From NCBI RefSeq assembly GCF_016862955.1, contig NZ_BONY01000062.1, forward strand, positions 1 through 54,641: a stretch of 54,641 nt of DNA. The letters run 5' to 3'. Within the stretch, counting starts at the first letter, position 1. Each line of letters opens with the position of its first letter. This document shows positions 1 to 6,795 of this stretch, in pieces. This DNA is from Rhizocola hellebori. GTDB lineage: Bacteria > Actinomycetota > Actinomycetes > Mycobacteriales > Micromonosporaceae. A program made the position numbers and the translations under genes. The notes below the pieces were generated by a model. It made no database searches and had not been told where the DNA came from. It saw only the letters and a list, made by a program, of their open reading frames with translations.

Positions 1-51
1 AAAAACGGGTGAACGTGGTCTGGCATGAGTCGCTTTTCCGCCGATAGGTGG

Positions 52-57
52 CATACT
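52..57 (+). promoter_or_regulatory. Candidate -10 element of a leaderless promoter
   Basis: CATACT ends 7 nt before the GTG start at 65 and no Shine-Dalgarno sequence is visible. The same geometry recurs at several other genes in this window. No convincing -35 was found. Confidence 0.35.
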
Positions 58-64
58 GCCAGGC

Positions 65-799
65 GTGAATATTGACCAATTCTGGTCTCTGATCGCGTCG
101 GCGCGGGCGGAGGCGGGTGACCGGGTGCACCCGCAGTTTCCCAGCCGGTTTCTTGCTGCGCTGGGGGCGCGGCTTGACGAGCTGACCCTGCAGGAGGTGA
201 TCGACTTCGACGCTCGGCGTCATGAGTTGTATCAGCGGGCGAACAGGCCGGGGTTGCGTGCGGTCAATCGTATGGTCGATACCGAGGTGGGGCAGTTGTC
301 GCAGCCGTCGGACGCGTTTCTGTCCGGGTTGGTCAGTCTCGGCCGGGAGTCGTTTGAGCGGGCGCTGGTCGACGCGGATTCGCTTTACTGGGAGCCGATT
401 CTGCGGGCTGTCGCGGAGGATCAGCTGCCCGCCAATCGGCTGTTACTGGGGGACATCGCGGCGCTGGCGGCCGAGGTTTACGCCAGTCGCAGCGACGCGA
501 ACGGTGTCTTCTACCGCTTGGTCAGCGCGCGTCTCTATCCCGAAGAGAGTACGGACGAGGCGTATGACGACGACGAGGGCGGAGCCGAGGAGGGGCCGTG
601 GGACGACGATTCGGCCCAGGTGCAGAACAGGTTGCCCAAACTGAGCGCCATGTTCGCGGCGCGCACGGCCGAAGCCGAACAGGTGATGGCGCGCACTCAG
701 CGGTTGGGCGCCGTCGGCTGGACCGTGTTGTTCGCGGTGATTCTGCTGGCGGCGGCGGTGATCGCGTTGATCGGCCGAGCGCTAGAAAATAGACACTGA
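65..799 (+). CDS. DUF4240 domain protein with C-terminal membrane anchor
   Basis: A 244-residue protein whose N-terminus (DQFWSLIASARAEAGD and on to about residue 150) resembles the DUF4240 family of unknown function. Its typical start is FW-x-LI followed by a helix-rich region. Residues about 159-184 form a very acidic Asp/Glu linker. One hydrophobic helix near residues 218-240 (WTVLFAVILLAAAVIALIG) should anchor the protein with its N-terminal domain in the cytoplasm, so it is tail-anchored. No signal peptide is present. The GTG start has no Shine-Dalgarno sequence but lies 7 nt after a -10-like hexamer. It is monocistronic as far as can be seen. The family assignment is by motif only and the cellular role is unknown. 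Confidence 0.72.
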   Translation: MNIDQFWSLIASARAEAGDRVHPQFPSRFLAALGARLDELTLQEVIDFDARRHELYQRANRPGLRAVNRMVDTEVGQLSQPSDAFLSGLVSLGRESFERALVDADSLYWEPILRAVAEDQLPANRLLLGDIAALAAEVYASRSDANGVFYRLVSARLYPEESTDEAYDDDEGGAEEGPWDDDSAQVQNRLPKLSAMFAARTAEAEQVMARTQRLGAVGWTVLFAVILLAAAVIALIGRALENRH

Positions 800-907
800 T
801 AGATAGGTGTCCCACGGGCAAGCCGATGGCAACTGGATGGCAAACCGGCTCCGCAACAATCAAGCTGGCCGCATCTATGACTGCCATCGCTAATGCTGGG
901 GGGCGCG

Positions 908-1339
908 ATGATCTATGTGGCGGTAGCCGTTGGGGCGTTGGTGGTGCTTGCCGTGGCCAGGTTGGTGTGGCGGTACACCATAGCCATCGTCGACGGCAGC
1001 AGCATGGAGCCCACCCTGTGGGCGGGTGATCGGCTGCTGGTACGCCGCTGTCCGCTCACCAAACTTCGGCGCGGAGACATTGTGGTCGTGCGCGAGTCGC
1101 CTTCGCCAGACGTCTCGGTGCAGCAGGGGCCGTCGTTGTACCGGCTCCTGGTCAAGCGGGCGGTGGCGGTGGCCGGCGATCCGCTGCCGCCGGTTCTGCG
1201 GGAGGGTGAAGGCGTGGTGCCGCAGGGCGCCATCCTGATCCTCGGCGACAATCCTTACGAGCGTCGGGATTCACGGCGCTACGGCTACGTACGCGATGAA
1301 CAGGTTGTCGGCCGGGCGGTCAGAAGGCTTGGCGAGTAA
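908..1339 (+). CDS. S26 family signal peptidase (type I-like)
   Basis: A small membrane-bound peptidase of the signal peptidase I family, which cleaves Sec or Tat signal peptides at the outer face of the membrane. With the ATG at 908 (after a run of six G) it is 143 residues. An N-terminal membrane helix is followed by GSSMEPTL, whose second serine (Ser32) is the expected nucleophile. VKRAVAVAGD carries the general base Lys83, and the late box ILGDNP is typical of the family. An in-frame ATG at 893 is an alternative start. It lacks the large periplasmic domain of E. coli LepB, as many actinobacterial and sipW-like enzymes do. The two neighbours give no functional link. Confidence 0.85.
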   Translation: MIYVAVAVGALVVLAVARLVWRYTIAIVDGSSMEPTLWAGDRLLVRRCPLTKLRRGDIVVVRESPSPDVSVQQGPSLYRLLVKRAVAVAGDPLPPVLREGEGVVPQGAILILGDNPYERRDSRRYGYVRDEQVVGRAVRRLGE

Positions 1340-1399
1340 CGCCTATCGCCATATTTCTATGCGAAATACGACATGAGCCACGTTTGCCGCGAGACGTTC

Positions 1400-1423
1400 C
1401 TAGGTATGCACGTTAACTACCTA
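1400..1423. promoter_or_regulatory. Inverted repeat upstream of the SDR remnant; half shared with the tct promoter region
   Basis: TAGGTA (1401-1406) and TACCTA (1418-1423) form an inverted repeat with an 11-nt spacer. The left part, CTAGGTATGCA (1400-1410), occurs again on the opposite strand at 5067-5077 upstream of tctC. This is a candidate operator of a shared regulator; the function is inferred. Confidence 0.4.
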
Positions 1424-1451
1424 AACGAATCGCTCGATGGGAGACATGGCG

Positions 1452-1957
1452 ATGACCGAGACGATCGCAGCCGACAAGGCGATCGACAGGTTCCGGCTGG
1501 AGGGGCGCACCGCGGTGGTGACCGGTGCTTCCTCCGGTCTAGGGATGCGTTTCGCCCGTGTGCTGCATGCCGCCGGCGCCCAGCTCGTGCTGGCGGCGCG
1601 GCACGAACAGAATCTGCGTGAACTGGCCACCGAGCTGGGCGAGCGGGCGCTGGTAGTGGCCTGCGACGTGAGCGTCGACAGCGATCGGGAGCGCCTCATC
1701 GAGGCGGCGCTGACCGGTACCGGACGCATCGACGTGCTCGTCAACAACGCGGGCGTGCGGTCGTCGGCGGCACACCGCAGTATGGACAAATACCAGCTGG
1801 GCACCTACGCCACCGGCAAGGCGGGCGCTGACCGGGCTGACCCGGGAGCTGGCGGCGCAATGGGGCCGCGACGGCATCCGGGTCAACGCGATCGCCCCGG
1901 GTTCTTTCCGTCGCCGATGACCGGCATGCTCGCCGACCCGGAAACACGGCTTATTGG
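1452..1957 (+). pseudogene. Decayed short-chain dehydrogenase/reductase (SDR)
   Basis: The N-terminal half is a clear classical SDR: the cofactor motif VVTGASSGLG, then DVLVNNAGV. The next recognisable piece is the catalytic YATGK, only about 16 residues later instead of roughly 60, so the central stretch that carries the catalytic serine is missing. Directly after YATGKAG the reading frame changes: ALTGLTRELAAQWGRDG and RVNAIAPG lie in another frame. The original frame resumes at FFPSPMTGMLADPETR. The C-terminus ends around IGHTP, where the convergent tctA stop begins. One internal deletion, two frameshifts and C-terminal loss argue for a dead gene. The ATG at 1452 has GGGAGA 7 nt upstream; ATGs at 1446 and 1437 are possible. 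Sequencing error could explain the frameshifts but not the deletion. Confidence 0.75.
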
Positions 1958-3457
1958 TCACACGCCGGGGGTGCGGGTGCGCGCGCGGACTAGGCGCAGC
2001 ACGATCGGCACCACGATCACTAGGGCGATGAGTGCCACCAGGGTGCCGGAGATGGGCCGCTGCACGAAGCCGAGCAGGTCGCCGGAGAACATGCGCAGCG
2101 ACTGACGGAAGCTGTTCTCCAGGATCGAGCCGAGGACGAAGGCCAGCAGCAGCGGCCCGGGATCGAATCCGGACTTGCGCATCAGGTACCCGAGGATGCC
2201 GAACACGATCACAATCCACATGTCGAACACGCTGTTGGAAATGGTGTACGTGCCAAGCATCACCACCATCACGACGATCGGCGCCAGGATCGACTCGCGG
2301 ACCGCGACCAGCTTCACGAACAGTCCCACCAACGGGATGCTCATGATGAGCAGCAGCAGGTTGCCCAGATACATGGAGTCGATGACGCCCCAGAAGATGT
2401 CCGGCCGCTCGTTGATGAGATTGGGCCCGGGCGCAACCCCTTGCAGCATAAGGCCGCCCAGGATCACCGCCATCACCGCGTTGGTCGGGATGCCCAGGGT
2501 CAGCAGCGGGACGAAGGCCGCGGTGGCCGCCGCGTTGTTGGCGGTCTCCGGCCCGGCGACACCCTCGATGGCGCCGCGGCCGAAGCGCCACGGCGACTTG
2601 GAAACCTTACGCTCCAACGTGTACGAGGCCATCGAGGAGAGGGTGCCGCTGCCGCCTGGCAGCACGCCCAGGCCGAACCCGAGCACCGATCCGCGCAGGA
2701 TGGCCCAGCGCGACTCGCGGATGTCCGCGCGCGAGGGCCAGACGTTGTTGAACGGCAACGCGGTGAAGGTCTGCCGGGTGCGATGGTCCAGTGCGTAGAA
2801 GATTTCGCCGAGCCCGAACAGGCCCATGGCGAGCGCGACGAAGTCCAGCCCGTCTGACAGCTCAAGGATTCCGCCGGTGAAGCGTTCCGAGCCAACGAAC
2901 TGGTCGAGCCCGACCGTGGCCAGTAGCAGGCCCGCGGCCGCGGCGATGACCGCCTTGAGGGTGGAGCCGGTGGTCAGCGTCGCCACCATCAGAATGCCAA
3001 GCAGCGCAAGGATGGTGTACTCCGGCGGGCCGAAGCTGAGCGCGTTGCGAGCCAGCACCGGGGCGCCGAAGGTGAGGCCGAGGATGGCGACGGTGCCGCC
3101 GATGAACGAGCCGATCGCGGCGATGCCCAGCGCGGAGCCTGCCCGCCCCTGTTTGGCCATCTGATAGCCATCGATCACGGTGATGACGCTTGCTGCCTCG
3201 CCGGGTACCCGCAGCAGCACCGAGGTGATGGTGCCGCCGTACATGGCCCCGTAATAGACCCCGGCCAGCAGGATGATCGCCGAATCGGGCGGGAGCTCAT
3301 AGGTGATCGGCAGCAGCAACATGATGGTGGGGACAGGGCCGATGCCGGGCAGCACCCCGATGATCATGCCGATCAGCGCGCCTAGGAAGACCCAAAGAAT
3401 GTTCCGGGGGGCCAGGGCGACCTCGAAGCCGGAGACCACCGAGTCGAAGAAATCCAT
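1958..3457 (-). CDS. tctA: Tripartite tricarboxylate transporter, large permease TctA
   Basis: The 12-TM-type channel subunit of a TctABC secondary transporter that takes up citrate-like or other carboxylates using an ion gradient. It is 499 residues, the normal family length. It shows the hallmark GVLPGIGP at residues 34-41 and a second GVLPGGSGT in the internal repeat, with hydrophobic helices throughout. It starts at ATG 3457, 3 nt after the tctB stop, and is the last gene of tctC-tctB-tctA. It converges on the SDR remnant with no room for a terminator. The substrate cannot be predicted from sequence. Confidence 0.92.
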   Translation of the reverse strand: MDFFDSVVSGFEVALAPRNILWVFLGALIGMIIGVLPGIGPVPTIMLLLPITYELPPDSAIILLAGVYYGAMYGGTITSVLLRVPGEAASVITVIDGYQMAKQGRAGSALGIAAIGSFIGGTVAILGLTFGAPVLARNALSFGPPEYTILALLGILMVATLTTGSTLKAVIAAAAGLLLATVGLDQFVGSERFTGGILELSDGLDFVALAMGLFGLGEIFYALDHRTRQTFTALPFNNVWPSRADIRESRWAILRGSVLGFGLGVLPGGSGTLSSMASYTLERKVSKSPWRFGRGAIEGVAGPETANNAAATAAFVPLLTLGIPTNAVMAVILGGLMLQGVAPGPNLINERPDIFWGVIDSMYLGNLLLLIMSIPLVGLFVKLVAVRESILAPIVVMVVMLGTYTISNSVFDMWIVIVFGILGYLMRKSGFDPGPLLLAFVLGSILENSFRQSLRMFSGDLLGFVQRPISGTLVALIALVIVVPIVLRLVRARTRTPGV

Positions 3458-3460
3458 CGG

Positions 3461-3976
3461 CTACCCAATCGTGTGGGGGATTGGCGCGTTGAGCAACTCG
3501 ATGAAAAGCAGGTGCAGGGCGACGGTGACGCCAACGCTGACCGCCGCGGTCATCCACCATGACTCGCGTCCGATGAGTTTGAGCCACAGCGCGAGTGTCA
3601 CCAGCGTCGCCCACTCGAAACCGGTCCCCGGCCAGGCCCCGAAACCGCCGAACATCATCAGGAAGACGGCGATGAACACCAGCGAGAGGCCGATGGTGCG
3701 CACCCCCGATGCGCTGAAGCGCTCGCCGTCCACCACCGATCGCACGTTGACGATGAGGATCACCGAGCCGACGATCATCAGCGAGCTCGCCCCGGCCGGC
3801 CAGAGCCCCGCACCCGGATCGGTCAGCGTGCCCACGCCCAGCAGCAGCGAGTTGACCAGGGCCGCGGTGCCCACAAGCAGGGGCACCGCGGCGGCGATCA
3901 GGCGTGCCGGCACGGAGGCGGGCGGCGGCTCGTCGGTTATCGCCCGTAGCTGCTCTTCGAGGCCGGGATCGGTCAT
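3461..3976 (-). CDS. tctB: Tripartite tricarboxylate transporter, small permease TctB
   Basis: A 171-residue membrane protein of the TctB family, the small four-helix subunit that assembles with TctA. The N-terminal 25 residues are soluble. They are followed by hydrophobic segments such as LIAAAVPLLVGTAALVNSLL and LSLVFIAVFLMMFGGF. The ATG overlaps the tctC stop as ATGA, which indicates translational coupling. The assignment rests on position between tctC and tctA, size and hydropathy, because TctB sequences are poorly conserved. Confidence 0.85.
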   Translation of the reverse strand: MTDPGLEEQLRAITDEPPPASVPARLIAAAVPLLVGTAALVNSLLLGVGTLTDPGAGLWPAGASSLMIVGSVILIVNVRSVVDGERFSASGVRTIGLSLVFIAVFLMMFGGFGAWPGTGFEWATLVTLALWLKLIGRESWWMTAAVSVGVTVALHLLFIELLNAPIPHTIG

Positions 3977-4974
3977 TTACTGGCGATTCCCAGTGCCGCC
4001 AAGGCTTGCTTGTAGCGGTCACCGTCGGCCTGGATCTGCTTGGTCAGCTCGGGGCCGGGCAGTTCGCGCCGCTCGATGTAGTTGTCCTTCAGGAACTTTT
4101 CGTGCTCGGGCGTCTTCACCGCCTCCTTGAACGCGTTGGCGAGGACGCCGGCCACGTCGTCGGGCACTTTGGGCGGCACCGCGACGAAGCGCATCTGGTC
4201 CACCACGATGTTGAAGCCCTTCTCCTTCATCGTCGGCAGATCGGGCAGCAGCGGGCTGCGCTGCTCGGTGAACATCGCCAGCCGCCGCAGCTCCCCGGCG
4301 GCCACCTGCCGATGAGTCTCGGCCAGGTGCGATGCCCCGATGTCGACCTGCTTGCCGAGCAGGGCGGTGAGGCTGGGGCCGGTGCCGCCGAACGGCACAT
4401 CGGTGGCGTTGAACCCGGCCGACTTGAAGAACAGCGTCTGAGAAAGGTAAAGCCCGGTGCCCACGCCGGAATGGCCGTAGGTAAGCTTGGCGCCTTTGTC
4501 ATTGAGTAGATCATCAATTGTTTTGTACTTGGAATCCTTGTGCACCAACAGACAGATGTTCTCCACCGTCAGCCCGGTGATGATGCGCAGCTCGTCCAGA
4601 GAGATCTTTGTCGCGCTCTGCTGCAGGTGCGGGGTGATCGCGAAAAGCGACGAAGGCGAGAAGACCATGCGATAGCCGTCTGGCGTGCTCGTGATGACGT
4701 CCTTGGTGCCGACGGCGCCGGCCGCGCCGTCCCGGTTGGCCACGACGACCGGCTGCTTGAGCGGCTTTTCCAGGCTTCTGGCCATCTGGCGCGCGATGAG
4801 GTCGGTGCTGCCACCGGGAGCGAACGGCACCACCCACTCGATGGAGCGGGTGGGAAAGCTGGTTCCGGCCTGGCCGGGTTCCTCTTTCTTGACGCTGCAA
4901 CCGGTGACGAAGGCGGCGGCGCCGAGCCCGAGGCCGGCCCGCATGATGTCGCGGCGGGAGAGTAGATTGTCCAC
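3973..4974 (-). CDS. tctC: Tripartite tricarboxylate transporter substrate-binding lipoprotein TctC (Bug family)
   Basis: The extracytoplasmic solute-binding subunit, 333 residues. The signal region combines a twin-arginine motif (SRRDIMR, residues 6-12) with a lipobox FVTGC (Cys26), so it is probably a Tat-exported lipoprotein. The mature part has Bug/TctC hallmarks: IEWVVPFAPGGSTDL and ANRDGAAGAVG near the N-terminus, DGYRM, and PFGGTGPSLTALLG around the ligand loop. The GTG start at 4974 has AGGAGG about 10 nt upstream. First gene of the operon. No TctDE-type two-component system is adjacent; control may lie in the palindromic region at 5024-5077. Confidence 0.92.
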   Translation of the reverse strand: MDNLLSRRDIMRAGLGLGAAAFVTGCSVKKEEPGQAGTSFPTRSIEWVVPFAPGGSTDLIARQMARSLEKPLKQPVVVANRDGAAGAVGTKDVITSTPDGYRMVFSPSSLFAITPHLQQSATKISLDELRIITGLTVENICLLVHKDSKYKTIDDLLNDKGAKLTYGHSGVGTGLYLSQTLFFKSAGFNATDVPFGGTGPSLTALLGKQVDIGASHLAETHRQVAAGELRRLAMFTEQRSPLLPDLPTMKEKGFNIVVDQMRFVAVPPKVPDDVAGVLANAFKEAVKTPEHEKFLKDNYIERRELPGPELTKQIQADGDRYKQALAALGIASK

Positions 4975-4980
4975 TTTGGA
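4970..4980. repeat. TCCANNNTGGA palindrome (copy at the tctC start)
   Basis: TCCACTTTGGA spans the tctC start codon. It is one of six TCCA-N3-TGGA palindromes in the window (also 23305, 28364, 34484, 36202 and 36823). Confidence 0.4.
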
Positions 4981-5023
4981 TCACACCTCCTGTGGCGATT
5001 GACCCCTTATGTTACATCGAGAT

Positions 5024-5036
5024 ATGCAGATTGCAT
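5024..5036. promoter_or_regulatory. Candidate tct operator palindrome
   Basis: ATGCA-GAT-TGCAT is a perfect 5-3-5 palindrome about 50 nt upstream of tctC. Another ATGCAT lies at 5066-5071. This shape is common for GntR/FCD-type operators. No such regulator is adjacent, so the binding protein is unknown. Confidence 0.45.
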
Positions 5037-5066
5037 GCCAACCTCTTCCGTGGTCGGCCAAGCGGA

Positions 5067-5077
5067 TGCATACCTAG
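5067..5077 (-). promoter_or_regulatory. CTAGGTATGCA element, second copy
   Basis: Read on the minus strand (the direction of tctC) this is CTAGGTATGCA, identical to 1400-1410 upstream of the SDR remnant. It lies about 93 nt upstream of tctC. Confidence 0.4.
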
Positions 5078-5090
5078 TCAGTAGAGCTGA

Positions 5091-5119
5091 TTACCCTCGG
5101 CACAAGGCGTTCCTAGACT
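5091..5119 (+). promoter_or_regulatory. Candidate leaderless promoter of the G5/excalibur lipoprotein
   Basis: A weak -35 TTACCC (5091-5096), a 17-nt spacer and a good -10 TAGACT (5114-5119) end 7 nt before the GTG at 5127. No Shine-Dalgarno sequence is present. Confidence 0.4.
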
Positions 5120-5126
5120 CGGCGAA

Positions 5127-5678
5127 GTGAGAATCAGCAATCGCCTTGCGGCGGTGTCCATCGCGGCCCTAATGGGTCTCAGCGCGTGCGCCGGGACCGT
5201 GCCGTCGGCCGAGCCGGGCCCGGCGAATTCCACGTCGAGTGCCCCGGCGAGCGTGACGACGACGGTCACCGAGACCAAGCCCATCGCGTTTCAGCGCCTG
5301 ACGCGTGATGATCCGTCGCTGCCGAAGGGGCAGACCAAGGTAGCTACGGCGGGTGTGGCCGGCGTGGAGACCTTTACCTACAAGGTGACCAGTGTCGACG
5401 GCCAGGAGACCGGCCGGGAGTTGCTGGAGCGCAAGGTCACCACGCCCGCGATCGATGAGGTGACCCTCGTCGGCACCAAGGTGGCGACGACGCCGGCGAA
5501 GCCGAAGCCGGGCGGCAATTGCGATCCCAACTACTCCGGCTGCGTGCCGATCGCGAGCGACGTGGACTGCGCGGGCGGCAGCGGCAACGGGCCGGCCTAC
5601 GTCGAGGGTCCGATCAACGTGATAGGGCAGGACATCTACGACCTCGACCGCGACCACGACGGCATCGCCTGTGAGTAG
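5127..5678 (+). CDS. Lipoprotein with G5 domain and C-terminal excalibur calcium-binding motif
   Basis: A 183-residue surface lipoprotein. The signal peptide ends in the lipobox LSAC (Cys21). A Thr/Ser/Pro/Ala-rich stretch follows, then a G5 domain at about residues 50-120 (VATAGVAGVETFTYKVT through to VGTK), a fold linked to peptidoglycan and N-acetylglucosamine binding. The C-terminus has four cysteines and ends in DLDRDHDGIACE, the excalibur motif, an EF-hand-like calcium loop found in extracellular proteins. A cell-wall-associated role is inferred. It is divergent from tctC and shares the 150-nt intergenic region with it. Confidence 0.85.
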   Translation: MRISNRLAAVSIAALMGLSACAGTVPSAEPGPANSTSSAPASVTTTVTETKPIAFQRLTRDDPSLPKGQTKVATAGVAGVETFTYKVTSVDGQETGRELLERKVTTPAIDEVTLVGTKVATTPAKPKPGGNCDPNYSGCVPIASDVDCAGGSGNGPAYVEGPINVIGQDIYDLDRDHDGIACE

Positions 5679-5699
5679 GGGACGGACTTCAGCGGCGCG

Positions 5700-6572
5700 G
5701 TGTGTCATCGTTGCCCGGTGACAGGTGTGCCGCGGCTCGGCCCGGCCTGGCAACCGCCGGTGCCGGGCGCCCAGCCGGCTGAGCAGGCTGGGCTCAAACC
5801 TCCCGCCGCCGAGGTGATCGCGGTGTGCAGCGGCAAGGGTGGCGTGGGCAAGTCGACGGTGGCCCTCAACCTGGCCGCGGCGCTGGCGCAAGACGGTGCC
5901 CGGGTCGGGTTGCTCGACGCGGACGTGTACGCGCCCGACATCCCGCTGATGCTCGGGCTGGCCCGCAGGGCCACCGCCAAGCACTGGACGCTCGCCCGGC
6001 CGGGCGGGCTGGCCCGCACTCCGCTCGAGCCGGTCGAACGGCACGGGCTCAGGCTGATGTCCGCCGGGTTCATCGTGGGCGAGGACCAGCCGGTGTCCTG
6101 GACGGCGGATCTGGTGGGCGCGCTGCTCAATCAGATGCTCTGGTCCACGGTCTGGGGCGAGCTGGACTTTCTCGTGCTTGACCTGCCGCCGGGCACGGGC
6201 GACATCACCCAGGCCATCCTCCGGCTGATCCCGGCCGCCCGCGCGGTCCTGGTGGTCACCCCGCAGGACGCCGCGCATCTGGACACCCGCCGCGTGATCA
6301 CCGCGCTGAACGCCGCGAAGATCACCATTGCCGGCGGGGTGGAGAACATGAGCGGCCTGATCTGCCCGTGCTGCGGGGAGCGGATAGACCTGTTCCCGCC
6401 GGTGGCGGAGCACCGCTCGATCTGGTCTGCCGGAGTGACCCGGCTCGGGACGGTACCGATGGAGCCGGCCAAGGACGATGCGCTGGCCGAGCCCGTGGTG
6501 CTGACCCGCCCCGAATCGGTGCGTGCGCTCGCGCTACGCGCCGCCGCCACGGCGATCCGCGCCACCCTCTAG
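5700..6572 (+). CDS. Mrp/NBP35-family P-loop ATPase (iron-sulfur carrier type)
   Basis: A 290-residue P-loop NTPase of the Mrp/ApbC group, which binds and transfers [4Fe-4S] clusters. Visible motifs are the deviant Walker A VCSGKGGVGKST (near residues 42-53), LLDADVYAPDIP, Walker B LVLDLPPGTGD, and the cluster-binding CPCC in the segment LICPCCGERIDLF. The N-terminal DUF59 domain of longer Mrp proteins is absent; there is only a Pro-rich leader. GTG 5700 is the longest start and GTG 5718 is equally possible, as no clear ribosome site is seen. It follows the lipoprotein gene by 21 nt, so co-transcription is possible, without functional logic. Confidence 0.88.
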   Translation: MCHRCPVTGVPRLGPAWQPPVPGAQPAEQAGLKPPAAEVIAVCSGKGGVGKSTVALNLAAALAQDGARVGLLDADVYAPDIPLMLGLARRATAKHWTLARPGGLARTPLEPVERHGLRLMSAGFIVGEDQPVSWTADLVGALLNQMLWSTVWGELDFLVLDLPPGTGDITQAILRLIPAARAVLVVTPQDAAHLDTRRVITALNAAKITIAGGVENMSGLICPCCGERIDLFPPVAEHRSIWSAGVTRLGTVPMEPAKDDALAEPVVLTRPESVRALALRAAATAIRATL

Positions 6573-6590
6573 ACCCGCTTTTGGCGGCTG

Positions 6591-6603
6591 GAGCAAAAGT
6601 TGG
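6591..6603 (+). promoter_or_regulatory. GAGCAAAAGTTGG motif upstream of the first ThuA-dehydrogenase gene
   Basis: The AT-rich GAGCAAAAGTTGG lies 193 nt before the start at 6796. Its parts recur in the 16.1-16.35 kb intergenic region of the same locus: GAGCAAAA at 16165 and 16318, and CAAAAGTTGG on the minus strand at 16127-16136. The rest of the 223-nt gap shows no obvious gene. Confidence 0.4.
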
Positions 6604-6795
6604 GCTCGCGGGATCGAGACTTTCGTTGATGTAACTCTTCAAATCTTCCTGCCGGAAGGGGTATGGTCCCCAACAGGCCAAAGTTAGTGCGTCCGTCCCT
6701 CATCCACATCGCACTCCATCAACGTCGCGCAGCTCAGGATCCCAGCTGCTGGACGGCATGCGGGCTGGTGCCCGCCCGACCAGAGCGAGGTTCCC

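Noticed and set aside
6657-6671. GGGG-TATGGT-CCCC as operator or terminator before the first ThuA gene
   Set aside because: Arms of only four G/C are expected by chance in GC-rich DNA, and no promoter fits the spacing.
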